DNA of 64,000 bases, taken from positions 1 to 64,000 of the forward strand of contig NZ_JAKGBW010000012.1 in the NCBI RefSeq assembly GCF_021556485.1, in the 5' to 3' direction. This DNA is from Oceanobacillus alkalisoli. Its GTDB lineage: Bacteria; Bacillota; Bacilli; Bacillales; Amphibacillaceae. Below, one piece after another: positions 52,779 to 60,355 of this stretch. The position numbers were made by a program, and so were the translations under genes. Under the pieces are notes generated by a model. That model worked only from the letters and a program-made list of their open reading frames with translations. It searched no databases and had not been told where the DNA came from. Numbering within the stretch: the stretch's first letter is position 1; the number at the start of each line of letters is the position of its first letter.

Positions 52779-53204
52779 TTGAAGAAAATTACTTTATCAC
52801 TTACTTTGTTTTTTTGTGCTTTACTTTTATTTGCTTGCCAATCTCAAGAAAAGGAAATGACTATGTTAGATGATATTTCATCGATTTCCATTTCCAAATC
52901 TAGTGGCTATGGTGGAATAAACGAAAATTATATTGCAACAATTGATAAAGACTCAACCATATCAAGGTTTGAAGAGTCTTTGGAAAATGCAGAAGCTAGG
53001 GAACAGAAGGTTAATGTCGATACTGAAAAGCCTGATTATGATATTTTAATTCGCTATGAAAATGGGGAAACCCACGGATTACATCTTGTGCTTGGTAATG
53101 CAGGAGAAAAAAGTAGAGTAATGTATGTTGGTCACGAAAACAACGGTTTTGATATATCACCTGAAGGTACAGAGGTATTAAAAGATGTCTTGGATAATCA
53201 ATAA
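52779..53204 (+). CDS. putative lipoprotein of unknown function
   Basis: A 141-residue protein. A basic, hydrophobic signal peptide ends in the lipobox LLFAC (cysteine ~20), so it should be lipid-anchored outside the membrane. The mature part is polar with no motif I recognise. TTG start after AGGGGAGA. It stands alone at the border between the ribosomal cluster and the accessory region. Confidence 0.75.
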   Translation: MKKITLSLTLFFCALLLFACQSQEKEMTMLDDISSISISKSSGYGGINENYIATIDKDSTISRFEESLENAEAREQKVNVDTEKPDYDILIRYENGETHGLHLVLGNAGEKSRVMYVGHENNGFDISPEGTEVLKDVLDNQ

Positions 53205-53214
53205 ATGTGTACTG

Positions 53215-53248
53215 CAATCGGGCGCAGTTGTTGAATAAGCATTGCGCC
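53215..53248. repeat. CAATCGGGCGC repeat, left copy
   Basis: CAATCGGGCGC (53215-53225); GGCGCA (53221-53226) pairs with TGCGCC (53243-53248). The 11-base unit recurs at 54424-54434, on the other side of the methyltransferase gene. Confidence 0.55.
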
Positions 53249-53278
53249 GTTAAAGGGCCAGATTGTGTAATAATTAAT

Positions 53279-53328
53279 AATAAGCCTACCCCTCAATCAA
53301 ATAGAGGATTAAGGGGTAAGCTGATATT
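53279..53328. terminator. hairpin between convergent genes
   Basis: AATAAGCCTACCCCT pairs imperfectly with AGGGGTAAGCT across ~20 bases. On the minus strand it is followed by T-rich DNA, fitting a terminator for the methyltransferase gene. Confidence 0.6.
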
Positions 53329-53338
53329 AAACAAATAA

Positions 53339-54256
53339 TTATTTTTTTACAGCATGGATGTAATGAATCGTTTCAAAGGCTTTTAAATAATCCGAACGAT
53401 CGCTAAAGAATTTATTATTTATAACATCGGGTGATAAATGTTCGTAAATAAGTAATCCTGCATCTTCTAACAATATTTCTATTTCGTCATAAGTAAAACA
53501 TGATTTCATTGGTTCGCCACTAGCGGATGCCATTTGCACCATATTCTGAACTCGGTTAGACAATCCTTTTTCTTCAAATAGTTTATCATCTGCATAATCA
53601 AAAACGATGGAACTTCCCAATGGAATCTCTGCAAATAATTCTTTAATTAAATTTGAAATTTCTTCTTTTGTTAAGTAATAGGAAACACCTAAGAGACTAT
53701 AAAAGGTTTTTTTGTTTGGTTGAAAACCCTCATCAATAAGGTTTTGTAGGATAATATCTTTGGTGAAATCCATTGGAACAAAGTGAAAATTATAAGGAAT
53801 TTGATAATTAGATTTGGCTAGCCTATTCCTTTTAAAATCTTGTGTAGACGGATAATCAACTTCAAATATTTCCAACTTAGGGTCTAATTCTGGGTTCCGA
53901 AAACAAAATGTATCCAATCCAGCTCCTAGAATGACATATTGTTCAGCTCCTAGTACTATCTCATGGAATAATACTTTTTCACAATAGGCAGCACGTGCTA
54001 ATGGAGTTGGTGAGAGTTGAACTTGTGTAATCCATTTTAATATTTCATCGGGTTGATCTTGAAATTTTATAGCAATTTCATGATTAAAAAATTGAATTCC
54101 TTGAATCATGTTTTTACGAATATCTTCAAATTCCTTTTGGGTAATTAAATCTTTTGCAATATAATCATCAAAAATCTTTGGTGTGTCATATTTACTATGG
54201 TATGCTCGACCAAAAGCTGAAATTAAGGAAGTTAAACTGGATTCATTTTTCTCCAT
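53339..54256 (-). CDS. SAM-dependent methyltransferase, LCM-like family
   Basis: A 305-residue class I methyltransferase of the leucine-carboxyl-methyltransferase-like group. The SAM loop is VILGAGLDTFCFRNP, followed by the acidic FEVDYPSTQDFKRNRL, a family pattern; VFDYADDKLF lies further on. Members methylate small molecules or carboxyl groups; the substrate here is unknown. GGGGGAA precedes the ATG. It faces the flanking genes, has its own consensus promoter and a palindromic leader, and is bracketed by short direct repeats, suggesting an acquired gene. Confidence 0.8.
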   Translation of the reverse strand: MEKNESSLTSLISAFGRAYHSKYDTPKIFDDYIAKDLITQKEFEDIRKNMIQGIQFFNHEIAIKFQDQPDEILKWITQVQLSPTPLARAAYCEKVLFHEIVLGAEQYVILGAGLDTFCFRNPELDPKLEIFEVDYPSTQDFKRNRLAKSNYQIPYNFHFVPMDFTKDIILQNLIDEGFQPNKKTFYSLLGVSYYLTKEEISNLIKELFAEIPLGSSIVFDYADDKLFEEKGLSNRVQNMVQMASASGEPMKSCFTYDEIEILLEDAGLLIYEHLSPDVINNKFFSDRSDYLKAFETIHYIHAVKK

Positions 54257-54280
54257 ACATTGATTCCCCCATATAATAAA

Positions 54281-54312
54281 AATAAGATTCCCCTGGCCAG
54301 GAGAATCTTATT
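54281..54312 (-). terminator. palindrome/attenuator in the methyltransferase leader
   Basis: AATAAGATTC (54281-54290) and GAATCTTATT (54303-54312) flank the perfect CCTGGCCAGG (54292-54301). On the minus strand the hairpin is followed by TTTATTATAT and then the ribosome site, so it could stop transcription before the gene. Confidence 0.65.
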
Positions 54313-54337
54313 ATATACGAAAATATAATAACTGTAA

Positions 54338-54376
54338 ATTATAGCACAATTAAATTATTTTGTCAATAATATTGAC
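54338..54376 (-). promoter_or_regulatory. consensus promoter with overlapping palindrome
   Basis: On the minus strand: TTGACA (54361-54366), exactly 17 bases, TATAAT (54338-54343). A perfect 15-base palindrome GTCAATAATATTGAC (54362-54376) covers the -35 box, an operator-like arrangement. The rest of 54400-54622 holds the right CAATCGGGCGC copy and an int terminator hairpin but no gene. Confidence 0.8.
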
Positions 54377-54423
54377 TAGTATTTAAATGTTATCTCATGA
54401 AAAAATCAAAAAATACAATACAA

Positions 54424-54434
54424 CAATCGGGCGC
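54424..54434. repeat. CAATCGGGCGC repeat, right copy
   Basis: Same 11 bases and orientation as 53215-53225; the two copies bracket the methyltransferase gene and its promoter. Confidence 0.5.
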
Positions 54435-54506
54435 GTTTGTTTAACACCAAAAGGAGGAAAATGGTCAAACCTTTTTCTAAAAAATGTATATCATTTCACA
54501 AAGAGA

Positions 54507-54544
54507 GAATCCATTTTGATCAATCCTTTTTTCAAAATGGATTC
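54507..54544 (-). terminator. hairpin after the integrase gene
   Basis: GAATCCATTTTGA (54507-54519) pairs perfectly with TCAAAATGGATTC (54532-54544). It lies ~80 bases after the integrase stop on the minus strand; the following bases are moderately T-rich. Confidence 0.6.
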
Positions 54545-54622
54545 GTCTTGATTAGGGTATTATCCAGGCTTGTCATGTCTTTCTGATCAAACTTTGTTTC
54601 AAAGCTACAAAAAGCAGCTTTC

Positions 54623-55657
54623 TTATAGCCTGTCAATTGCCATAAGAAGCTGCTTGATATCTTTATGCGTATAAACTTTATCAGTGATATCTTTAGCTGC
54701 GTGACCCATGATCCGTTTGATTGATAATTTATTTGCATCAGCATTATCCATAAGGGTTGCGAAGGTATGTCTGCAATCGTGTGGTCTATGATTCAATTCT
54801 AGTTGTTGCATAATCTTCTTGAATTTCTCATGATAATAAACATAATAACTCAGTTTGTTTCCCTCAAAGTTTGTAATCAGATATTCATTATTGGGATCCA
54901 TACGATTTTCAATTAATTTATGGACTTTTTTATGAATAGGTATGACCCTATTCGTCCCAGCTTCCGTTTTGAAGCCACCCCGAAAATACCTTTCATCCAA
55001 TTGAATATTTTTATTTTTCACTTCCACAAGTTCCCCAGGACGCAATCCACTGTAAATCATAATTAAAATCGAATCTATATCATCGAAGCGGTCGATGTTT
55101 TCCCAAAGAATATTAATCTCATCCAAAGTAAATGGTTTTCTGGAATTCTTTGTATCATTTTTTGGAAGCTCGACAAATCTAGCATAATCTTTATGTGTTA
55201 AATCGTTTTCTAAAGCATGTTTATACATTTGATTAAATAATACTTTTATTTTTTTCTTTGTACCCCATGATTTATCACAGTTATCAATCACAGATTGCAG
55301 GTGAGCTTTCCTGACTTCATTAAATTTTATATCGTGTAAAGGTTCTGATCTTCTAAAAGCCATTTCATAGCCAAGTTGATTTGATTTTGAAATTTTAGGG
55401 AAACGTTCTTTTATTAAGCGTTCATATACTTCTTTAAATGTGAGCTTGCCAGCTGATAAATCATATGGGTTATTATTGTAATCAGCTAATGCTACCATTG
55501 CCTCTTTTCTACTTTTATAATATCCTAGATACTCCCGTCTTTGTTTTCCTTCGTCATTCCATCCAGTAGTGACTATGACCGCGAATGGTTTTCTTCGTTT
55601 ACCGGATAATTTGCATACGGAGCCGTATCCATTTGGATTTTTCAATTTCCTTACCAC
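54623..55657 (-). CDS. int: phage-type tyrosine recombinase (integrase)
   Basis: A 344-residue site-specific recombinase. An N-terminal arm-binding region (NPNGYGSV, YLGYYKSRKEAM), a core-binding domain (~70-165) and the catalytic domain with the arginine in SGLRPGEL, the lysine in GFKTEAGTNR, HDCRHTF (H-x-x-R), GHAAKDIT and the tyrosine in DKVYTH. All catalytic residues are present, so it looks functional. GTG 55657 gives the family-like MVRKLKNPNG; TTG 55645 is better spaced from AAAGGTGG. It marks the left end of the prophage remnant; no clear att repeat was found. Confidence 0.92.
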   Translation of the reverse strand: MVRKLKNPNGYGSVCKLSGKRRKPFAVIVTTGWNDEGKQRREYLGYYKSRKEAMVALADYNNNPYDLSAGKLTFKEVYERLIKERFPKISKSNQLGYEMAFRRSEPLHDIKFNEVRKAHLQSVIDNCDKSWGTKKKIKVLFNQMYKHALENDLTHKDYARFVELPKNDTKNSRKPFTLDEINILWENIDRFDDIDSILIMIYSGLRPGELVEVKNKNIQLDERYFRGGFKTEAGTNRVIPIHKKVHKLIENRMDPNNEYLITNFEGNKLSYYVYYHEKFKKIMQQLELNHRPHDCRHTFATLMDNADANKLSIKRIMGHAAKDITDKVYTHKDIKQLLMAIDRL

Positions 55658-55736
55658 CTTTCATATCAGCAGGATAGACATGTGAGAATATATGTTCTAT
55701 ATATGTGTTAAAAAAAAGAATGCAATATTTGCATAC

Positions 55737-56185
55737 CTACTTTATATGATCAATTTTTTTCAGATTGCACATTTCTTCTGGAACGCCATACGTTTGAGCT
55801 ACTTCATTTATGGTAACGCTTGTATCTTTAAATTCATAAATACATTTATCTGGAATAAGCAATTCAACTGCAAATGTATTAGCCTCTACCTCATTTTTAT
55901 TAGTAGAGAAAAAGGTGTTATTTTTTAAAAAAGGTGCATTTTCACTTTTATGCAATAACGAATGGCCTAATTCATGAGCGCAGACAAACCTTTGCAATGT
56001 CTCATCTATATTATCATTAATATGGATAGATTGAATCCTTTTGTAGCACGTGTAGTATCCCAAAGATCCCCCAGAGATTCAAAAATAATGATGATGCCTT
56101 TACGCTCTGCTATTTCAAAAGGGCAATTTGTTCCATATTTATCAATAAGTTTTATTGCTGTATTCCTAGGCATTAAATGCGCCAT
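55737..56185 (-). pseudogene. ImmA/IrrE-type metallopeptidase, frameshifted
   Basis: The downstream frame (from 56063) encodes CAHELGHSLLH, the HExxH zinc-protease motif, and EANTFAVELLIPD. The missing N-terminus (MAHLMPRNTAIKLIDKYG..., ATG at 56185) lies in another frame. Restoring one T in the CTTTGG near 56062-56064 (minus strand) joins ...FESLGDLL to GYYTCYKRIQ as in intact homologues. In ICEBs1-like elements and phages ImmA cleaves the adjacent repressor to trigger induction. Here it is probably inactive, which would lock the repressor on, unless the base is a sequencing error. Confidence 0.82.
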
Positions 56186-56193
56186 AGAATACC

Positions 56194-56661
56194 TTATTTT
56201 TTATATTTGTTGGGGGTAAACTTTTGTTTTGCCATTCGTTTAGCCATGCGAAGTGAATTTTCCAATGAAGCAATTAGTAGTTCTCTATCTTCCTTATCCA
56301 TTTCATCTATCGCCCTTCCATCGAATTGTGAGTATGCATCATCATTAGATAAGTTATTTATCATTTTTTCTAGATCCTTAGCTATATCACGCTCTTCCTT
56401 ATCTGACAGCTCAGGAAGATCTTCCTCTTGCTTGGTGTTGTTTGGTTTGTAATAACCAGCCACCCTCATTATTTCATCATAAGGAATGGATAGTGCTTCC
56501 GCAAGTTTTTGGATATTCTCAGCTTTGGGAATGCCTCTTTTTCCATTTTCGATTCTGGACAATTGAGCAGCACTAATACCTGAATACAAAGAAAGTTGAT
56601 TGATGGTGTAACCTTTTTCATCCCTTTTTGCTTTTAGATACTCTCCAAATTGATTGGTCAT
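56194..56661 (-). CDS. phage-type repressor, XRE family
   Basis: A 155-residue protein with an N-terminal helix-turn-helix (GYTINQLSLYSGISAAQLSR, IENGKRG) and an acidic C-terminal part. The frame opens at 56721, but ATG 56661 follows AGGAGAGAA and gives a normal XRE N-terminus. It is divergent from the cro-like gene; four operators lie between them. It is the natural target of the broken ImmA next door. Confidence 0.9.
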   Translation of the reverse strand: MTNQFGEYLKAKRDEKGYTINQLSLYSGISAAQLSRIENGKRGIPKAENIQKLAEALSIPYDEIMRVAGYYKPNNTKQEEDLPELSDKEERDIAKDLEKMINNLSNDDAYSQFDGRAIDEMDKEDRELLIASLENSLRMAKRMAKQKFTPNKYKK

Positions 56662-56713
56662 AGTTTTCTCTCCTAAACACTGATACCCTTCTACACTTAT
56701 ATTACTAAAAATA

Positions 56714-56815
56714 ATTACCAAAAGGAAATTTATTTAAGGAAAATATAAAAAAGTATTGCCAAATGGTAATTGTTAATGTTAAGGTATTACCATAAGGTAA
56801 TTACCAAAAGGTAAA
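56714..56815. promoter_or_regulatory. four-operator array of the prophage switch
   Basis: Four 16-base sites of the form ATTACC-N4-GGTAAT: 56714-56729 (right half imperfect), 56755-56770, 56786-56801 and 56800-56815 (the last two overlap by two bases). They fill the region between the divergent repressor and cro-like genes and cover the likely promoters, e.g. TTGTTA (56770-56775) for the plus strand. Confidence 0.85.
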
Positions 56816-56827
56816 AGGAGGGTTCAT

Positions 56828-57064
56828 TTGAAAGATGTAAATGTCATTTTAATTAATTTAGACTTTTTGAAGGCGTATTTGAAAGACAAGGATATTTCTC
56901 AAAGTCAATTTGCGGATAAGGTAGGAGTTACGCAAACTACTGTTAACCGAATTATGAATGGCAAGAGAAATCCGGGAGGTAAGTTTATTGCAGGTGTTCT
57001 GCGGAGCTTTAACGATTTAAGTTTCGATGAAGTATTTTACTATGACAAAAGTATTGTCAACTGA
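56828..57064 (+). CDS. Cro-like helix-turn-helix protein
   Basis: A 78-residue XRE-type protein. The helix-turn-helix is ISQSQFADKVGVTQTTVNRI followed by MNGKRNPGG. TTG start after AAAAGGAGGG, 13 bases past the last operator. Divergent from the repressor, so a Cro/antirepressor role is likely. Confidence 0.82.
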   Translation: MKDVNVILINLDFLKAYLKDKDISQSQFADKVGVTQTTVNRIMNGKRNPGGKFIAGVLRSFNDLSFDEVFYYDKSIVN

Positions 57065-57099
57065 ATAAAAGATAAAACAATTCGTTTGGAGGGATTGAT

Positions 57100-57309
57100 T
57101 TGGAAACAAGTATTGATGAGAAAGAAAGCATGAATATCAAAGTTTCTGAGGCAGCAAAGATCTTGGGGAAATCTGAACAATTTGTGCGAATTGGATTACA
57201 ACGGGATATTTTACCAATTGGTATTGCAATTCAAATGTCTAGTAAATGGACATACCATATTTCACCAAAGTTACTCAAAGAGTATGTAGGAGGGGAAGTA
57301 AGCATCTAA
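57100..57309 (+). CDS. small excisionase-like DNA-binding protein
   Basis: A 69-residue protein with a winged-helix/MerR-like N-terminal pattern (IKVSEAAKILGKSEQFVRIG, LQRDILPIG), common in phage excisionases and helper proteins just after cro. TTG start after TTGGAGGGA. Function by position only. Confidence 0.6.
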   Translation: METSIDEKESMNIKVSEAAKILGKSEQFVRIGLQRDILPIGIAIQMSSKWTYHISPKLLKEYVGGEVSI

Positions 57310-57353
57310 ATTGCCTGAAATTATTTAAACCTGTTTAATTCTGGAGGTAAAAA

Positions 57354-58157
57354 ATGAGCAACATTAAATGGATTAAGTTAAGTACTGCCATGTTTGATGA
57401 TGAAAAAATAAAACTTATAGAGAAGCTTCCAGAGGCTGATACCATTCTAATCATTTGGATTAAACTACTTTCACAGGCCGGGAGAACAAATGCCAACGGT
57501 TATATTTATTTGAACGAAAATGTCCCTTATACAGAAGAGATGCTGGCAACGATATTCGATAGGTCGCTCAATACAGTGAGGCTCGCTTTAAAAACACTAA
57601 AAGAGTTCGGGATGATTCACATTGATGACGATTCTTTTATTCGAATTTCAAATTGGGAAAAGCATCAAAATGTTGAAGGAATGGACCGTGTAAGGAAGTT
57701 GAATGCAGAGCGTAACAAAAGGTATCGCGAAAGAAAGAAACAGCAATTACTAGAAGATAAAACAGATGACGTTAGCGTGACGTCACGTGACGGTACAGAA
57801 GAAGAACTAGAAAGAGATAAAGAACAAGATATAGAAATAGAACAAGATAAAGACGTAGCGCAGATTATTAAATTTTGGGATAAAAACGGATTTGGTGTGA
57901 ATAACATTCATGCAAAAAAACAGTTGTTGCTGTGGTTGGATGATTCATCATTTAAGGATCCCAGTGAAGTCATTTTAAAGGCATTAAATATTGCTTGTGA
58001 AAATGATGCTAGACGACTTAAATATACGGAAGGCATCTTAAGAAACTGGCAAAACGAATCCTTACTAACCGTTGAAGAAATCGATAAGAATCACAAAAAC
58101 CGAAATAAGCAAGCTGTAAACCAAATAGATTACGATCCGAATAGAGATAGATTCTAG
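57354..58157 (+). CDS. phage replisome organizer (DnaD-like)
   Basis: A 267-residue replication initiator-associated protein. N-terminal winged-helix domain of the phage replisome organizer type (IKWIKLSTAMFDDEKIKLIE, IWIKLLSQAGRTNANG), a charged linker (~125-175) and a C-terminal DnaD/DnaB2 domain (KYTEGILRNWQNESLLT). It should open the phage origin and recruit helicase with the next gene's product, which is broken. GGAGG site. Confidence 0.85.
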   Translation: MSNIKWIKLSTAMFDDEKIKLIEKLPEADTILIIWIKLLSQAGRTNANGYIYLNENVPYTEEMLATIFDRSLNTVRLALKTLKEFGMIHIDDDSFIRISNWEKHQNVEGMDRVRKLNAERNKRYRERKKQQLLEDKTDDVSVTSRDGTEEELERDKEQDIEIEQDKDVAQIIKFWDKNGFGVNNIHAKKQLLLWLDDSSFKDPSEVILKALNIACENDARRLKYTEGILRNWQNESLLTVEEIDKNHKNRNKQAVNQIDYDPNRDRF

Positions 58158-58169
58158 GAGGTGCTATCA

Positions 58170-58847
58170 GTGGAAGCTATTGGATCAGTTCTTAAAAAAT
58201 CAATTCCTTTCAAAGAACATCATGAAAAAGAATGTGAGCAATGTGGAAGTCTATATAAATTATATGAAACTCCTAAAGGCATAGCGGGAGCATGTAAACA
58301 TTGTATGGATCAACAGTTATTAGAAGAACTAAGCGTACCAACAAAAGAAGAAAGAGAAAGACTAAAAGAAAAGCGATTTATTGCCACATTTGAACGAGTT
58401 ACACATGATTTGAAGCAAGCAACGGTTGATTCCTATATACCTAAAGAAACATCGCAATTCGAAGCAAAAAAAGCAGTCCTAGGGTGGGCAGGTATAGTGA
58501 TTGATGCTGGATTTAATATAAAAGACAATATCCAAGAAGGAGAATCTACTCAAAGGATAGTTGGAGATGCAACGGTTGATGTGGTGGCTGGTATTGGGAC
58601 AATGGCAGTAGCCGGGGCAGCTACTGCAGCGGTAGTTGGAACAGTAGGTTTACCATTATTAGCAGGTGCTGGAGTAGGGTTAGTGGCATCTTAGACAGTA
58701 GGAAAAATTATTGATTCTAACTGGGGGACTAGCCAAAGTCTAAGGGATCATGGAAAAGACTTAGTACAAGCTGGTACTAATGCTGTGAAAGGTTTCGGAA
58801 AAACAGTAGCCGGTTGGTTTAAAAAATCTATATTCGTAATATTTTAA
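58170..58847 (+). pseudogene. chimera: phage helicase-loader N-terminus fused to LXG-toxin tail, with in-frame stop
   Basis: GTG 58170 follows AGGAGGTG and begins a DnaC/DnaI-like phage helicase loader: MEAIGSVLKK, zinc ribbon CEQCG...CKHC, then FERVTHDLKQATVDSY (~residues 1-95). At about 58440-58475 the sequence switches, without an ATPase Walker motif, to VLGWAGIVIDAGFNIKDN-IQEG, a glycine/alanine-rich hydrophobic stretch and, past a TAG stop at 58692-58694, an in-frame tail ending AVKGFGKTVAGWFKK (TAA 58845-58847). This tail resembles the C-terminal part of LXG-family type VII secretion toxins. Deletion between a phage gene and a toxin gene is the simplest origin. Both parents are incomplete. 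Confidence 0.72.
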
Positions 58848-58869
58848 TAGTACAGGGGGATGGAAAATA

Positions 58870-59595
58870 GTGAAAATAGATCCCGAAACGAGATATGAGG
58901 ATTTGGCTTTATATGTTAAAGATCATTTGGAATTTATTTATGTTGGTGATGTTAAATGGAGTGTGGCTGTACTAGTTTTGATAATATATGATGCCCCTTT
59001 ACTTTTAGGATTTTCAATGTTGTTAAAGATAGAACTTTTATGGATCGTTTTACCATTTGTCCTTATTATTCATTTGTGGTGGATAAGACTGATGATAAAA
59101 AATCCATATTCTACTCAATTAGAGGTGATATTATTTATGGGTGTTTGGGGAGCGCTTGGAGGAATATCTTTATTCATAACCTTTGTGTGGGTGATATTTC
59201 ATGTGCTTCAAATTACCTCCACGGTATTTTATATTATTATAGCTATAGTGACAATTGTATTGGTCTATATTTTAGTGAAATATCAATTACATAAATATTC
59301 CGGTGATCCGATAAAAGAAAGAAAAGAAAGTAATCAGTATAAGTATATGGGATTGGTAACCGCCTCTCCGGGGATAGGATACTTATTTTATGTATTAATA
59401 GAAAAAAATACGATGTTAGAAGATATTATTTCAATGGTTAGTATATATTTCTTTGCTATTATTTGTAGCTACACTGCAGCAAAATTTTTGCATCGTTATT
59501 TTTTCATGAAAGCCAATATGAAATATGTCATCTATCAACCACATGGAAATAAGAAAAAGGAAAAACTTATCAAACAAGGAGTGGAAATAAAATAA
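58870..59595 (+). CDS. polytopic membrane protein, possible toxin immunity protein
   Basis: A 241-residue protein with about six hydrophobic spans (for example ~30-52, 55-73, 87-114, 117-136, 163-180, 190-207) and a basic C-terminus (GNKKKEKLIKQG). No family recognised. It follows the toxin-tail fragment and overlaps the DUF4176 gene by one base (TAATG), an order seen in LXG toxin loci, so an immunity or toxin-associated role is a guess from context. GTG start after AGGGGGATGG. Confidence 0.6.
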   Translation: MKIDPETRYEDLALYVKDHLEFIYVGDVKWSVAVLVLIIYDAPLLLGFSMLLKIELLWIVLPFVLIIHLWWIRLMIKNPYSTQLEVILFMGVWGALGGISLFITFVWVIFHVLQITSTVFYIIIAIVTIVLVYILVKYQLHKYSGDPIKERKESNQYKYMGLVTASPGIGYLFYVLIEKNTMLEDIISMVSIYFFAIICSYTAAKFLHRYFFMKANMKYVIYQPHGNKKKEKLIKQGVEIK

Positions 59596-59890
59596 TGGAA
59601 AAACTATTACCGAACGGATCAATTGTTTTATTGAGAGGTGGAAATAAACGTTTAATGATTTATGGAAGAAAACAAATCATTACAGAAGAGGGAATGGAAG
59701 AGATTCAAGCTAGAGGCGAAAAGATACCAGAACAATCTATGTATGATTATTTAGGAGTCTTTTATCCCGAAGGCTACATGGACGAGGAACACACTTAGTG
59801 TTCAATCATTCAGATATTATCGATATTATATTCCGAGGCTATGAAGATGAGGAGGAAGCAGAGTTTCAAAAGATTTTAAGGCAAGTTTAA
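59595..59890 (+). pseudogene. DUF4176-like protein, frameshifted
   Basis: The first 67 codons (LLPNGSIVLLRGGNKRLMIYG, YDYLGVFYPEGYMDEEHT) look like DUF4176, a small family found beside LXG toxin genes. The frame stops at 59796-59798, but one frame over the DNA continues LVFNHSDIIDIIFRGYEDEE and stops at 59888-59890, the expected C-terminus. Adding one T in CACACTTAG (59791-59797) restores the whole ~98-residue protein. Confidence 0.7.
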
Positions 59891-59953
59891 ATAATAGGTC
59901 GTATTAAAAATAATGCGATATTCCTAGAAGTAGAATAACTAAATTAAAATCAG

Positions 59954-59990
59954 AAAGGACAAATTTATATTTTAAAGTTTGTCCTTTTTG
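59954..59990 (+). terminator. terminator after the toxin-associated genes
   Basis: AAAGGACAAA (59954-59963) pairs perfectly with TTTGTCCTTT (59978-59987), then T residues. Confidence 0.85.
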
Positions 59991-60014
59991 ATAATCTTTA
60001 GTACGAGTGTTTCC

Positions 60015-60302
60015 TTGGCAAAAATTGCTTCTTTCATTGCGGATTATTCATATTATCTGGCTTTAATGCTCCGTAGCATATTTTATAATAGACAGGGAAC
60101 CAAGAACATAGATGAATTTAGGTTGTTAACACGTGAGTTAGAAGATTTATTAAATGATTTTAATTCCTTGGATGAAAATGATGGAGATAAAATTGAAGTA
60201 ATGCTGTTTGAATTTCATCGAATACTTACAACGTTTGAATGGCATTTTTCAGAAATTAGTGATTTAAACATGAAGTTCTTGAAAGGATTTAGAAAAGGTT
60301 AA
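60015..60302 (+). CDS. uncertain small hypothetical protein
   Basis: An open frame from 59979, overlapping the terminator; TTG 60015 or ATG 60066 are more likely starts, neither with a good ribosome site. The C-terminal ~75 residues are acidic and helical (FRLLTRELEDLLNDFNSLDE). May be a remnant of a larger toxin-locus gene. Confidence 0.35.
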   Translation: MAKIASFIADYSYYLALMLRSIFYNRQGTKNIDEFRLLTRELEDLLNDFNSLDENDGDKIEVMLFEFHRILTTFEWHFSEISDLNMKFLKGFRKG

Positions 60303-60355
60303 TAAAATCATTTAAAGAGAAGGAACAAAATTAGGATTTTTGTTTTGTGTGAGAA

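Noticed and set aside
59780-59890. Programmed frameshift in the DUF4176 gene
   Set aside because: No slippery heptamer or following structure; a simple base loss explains it.
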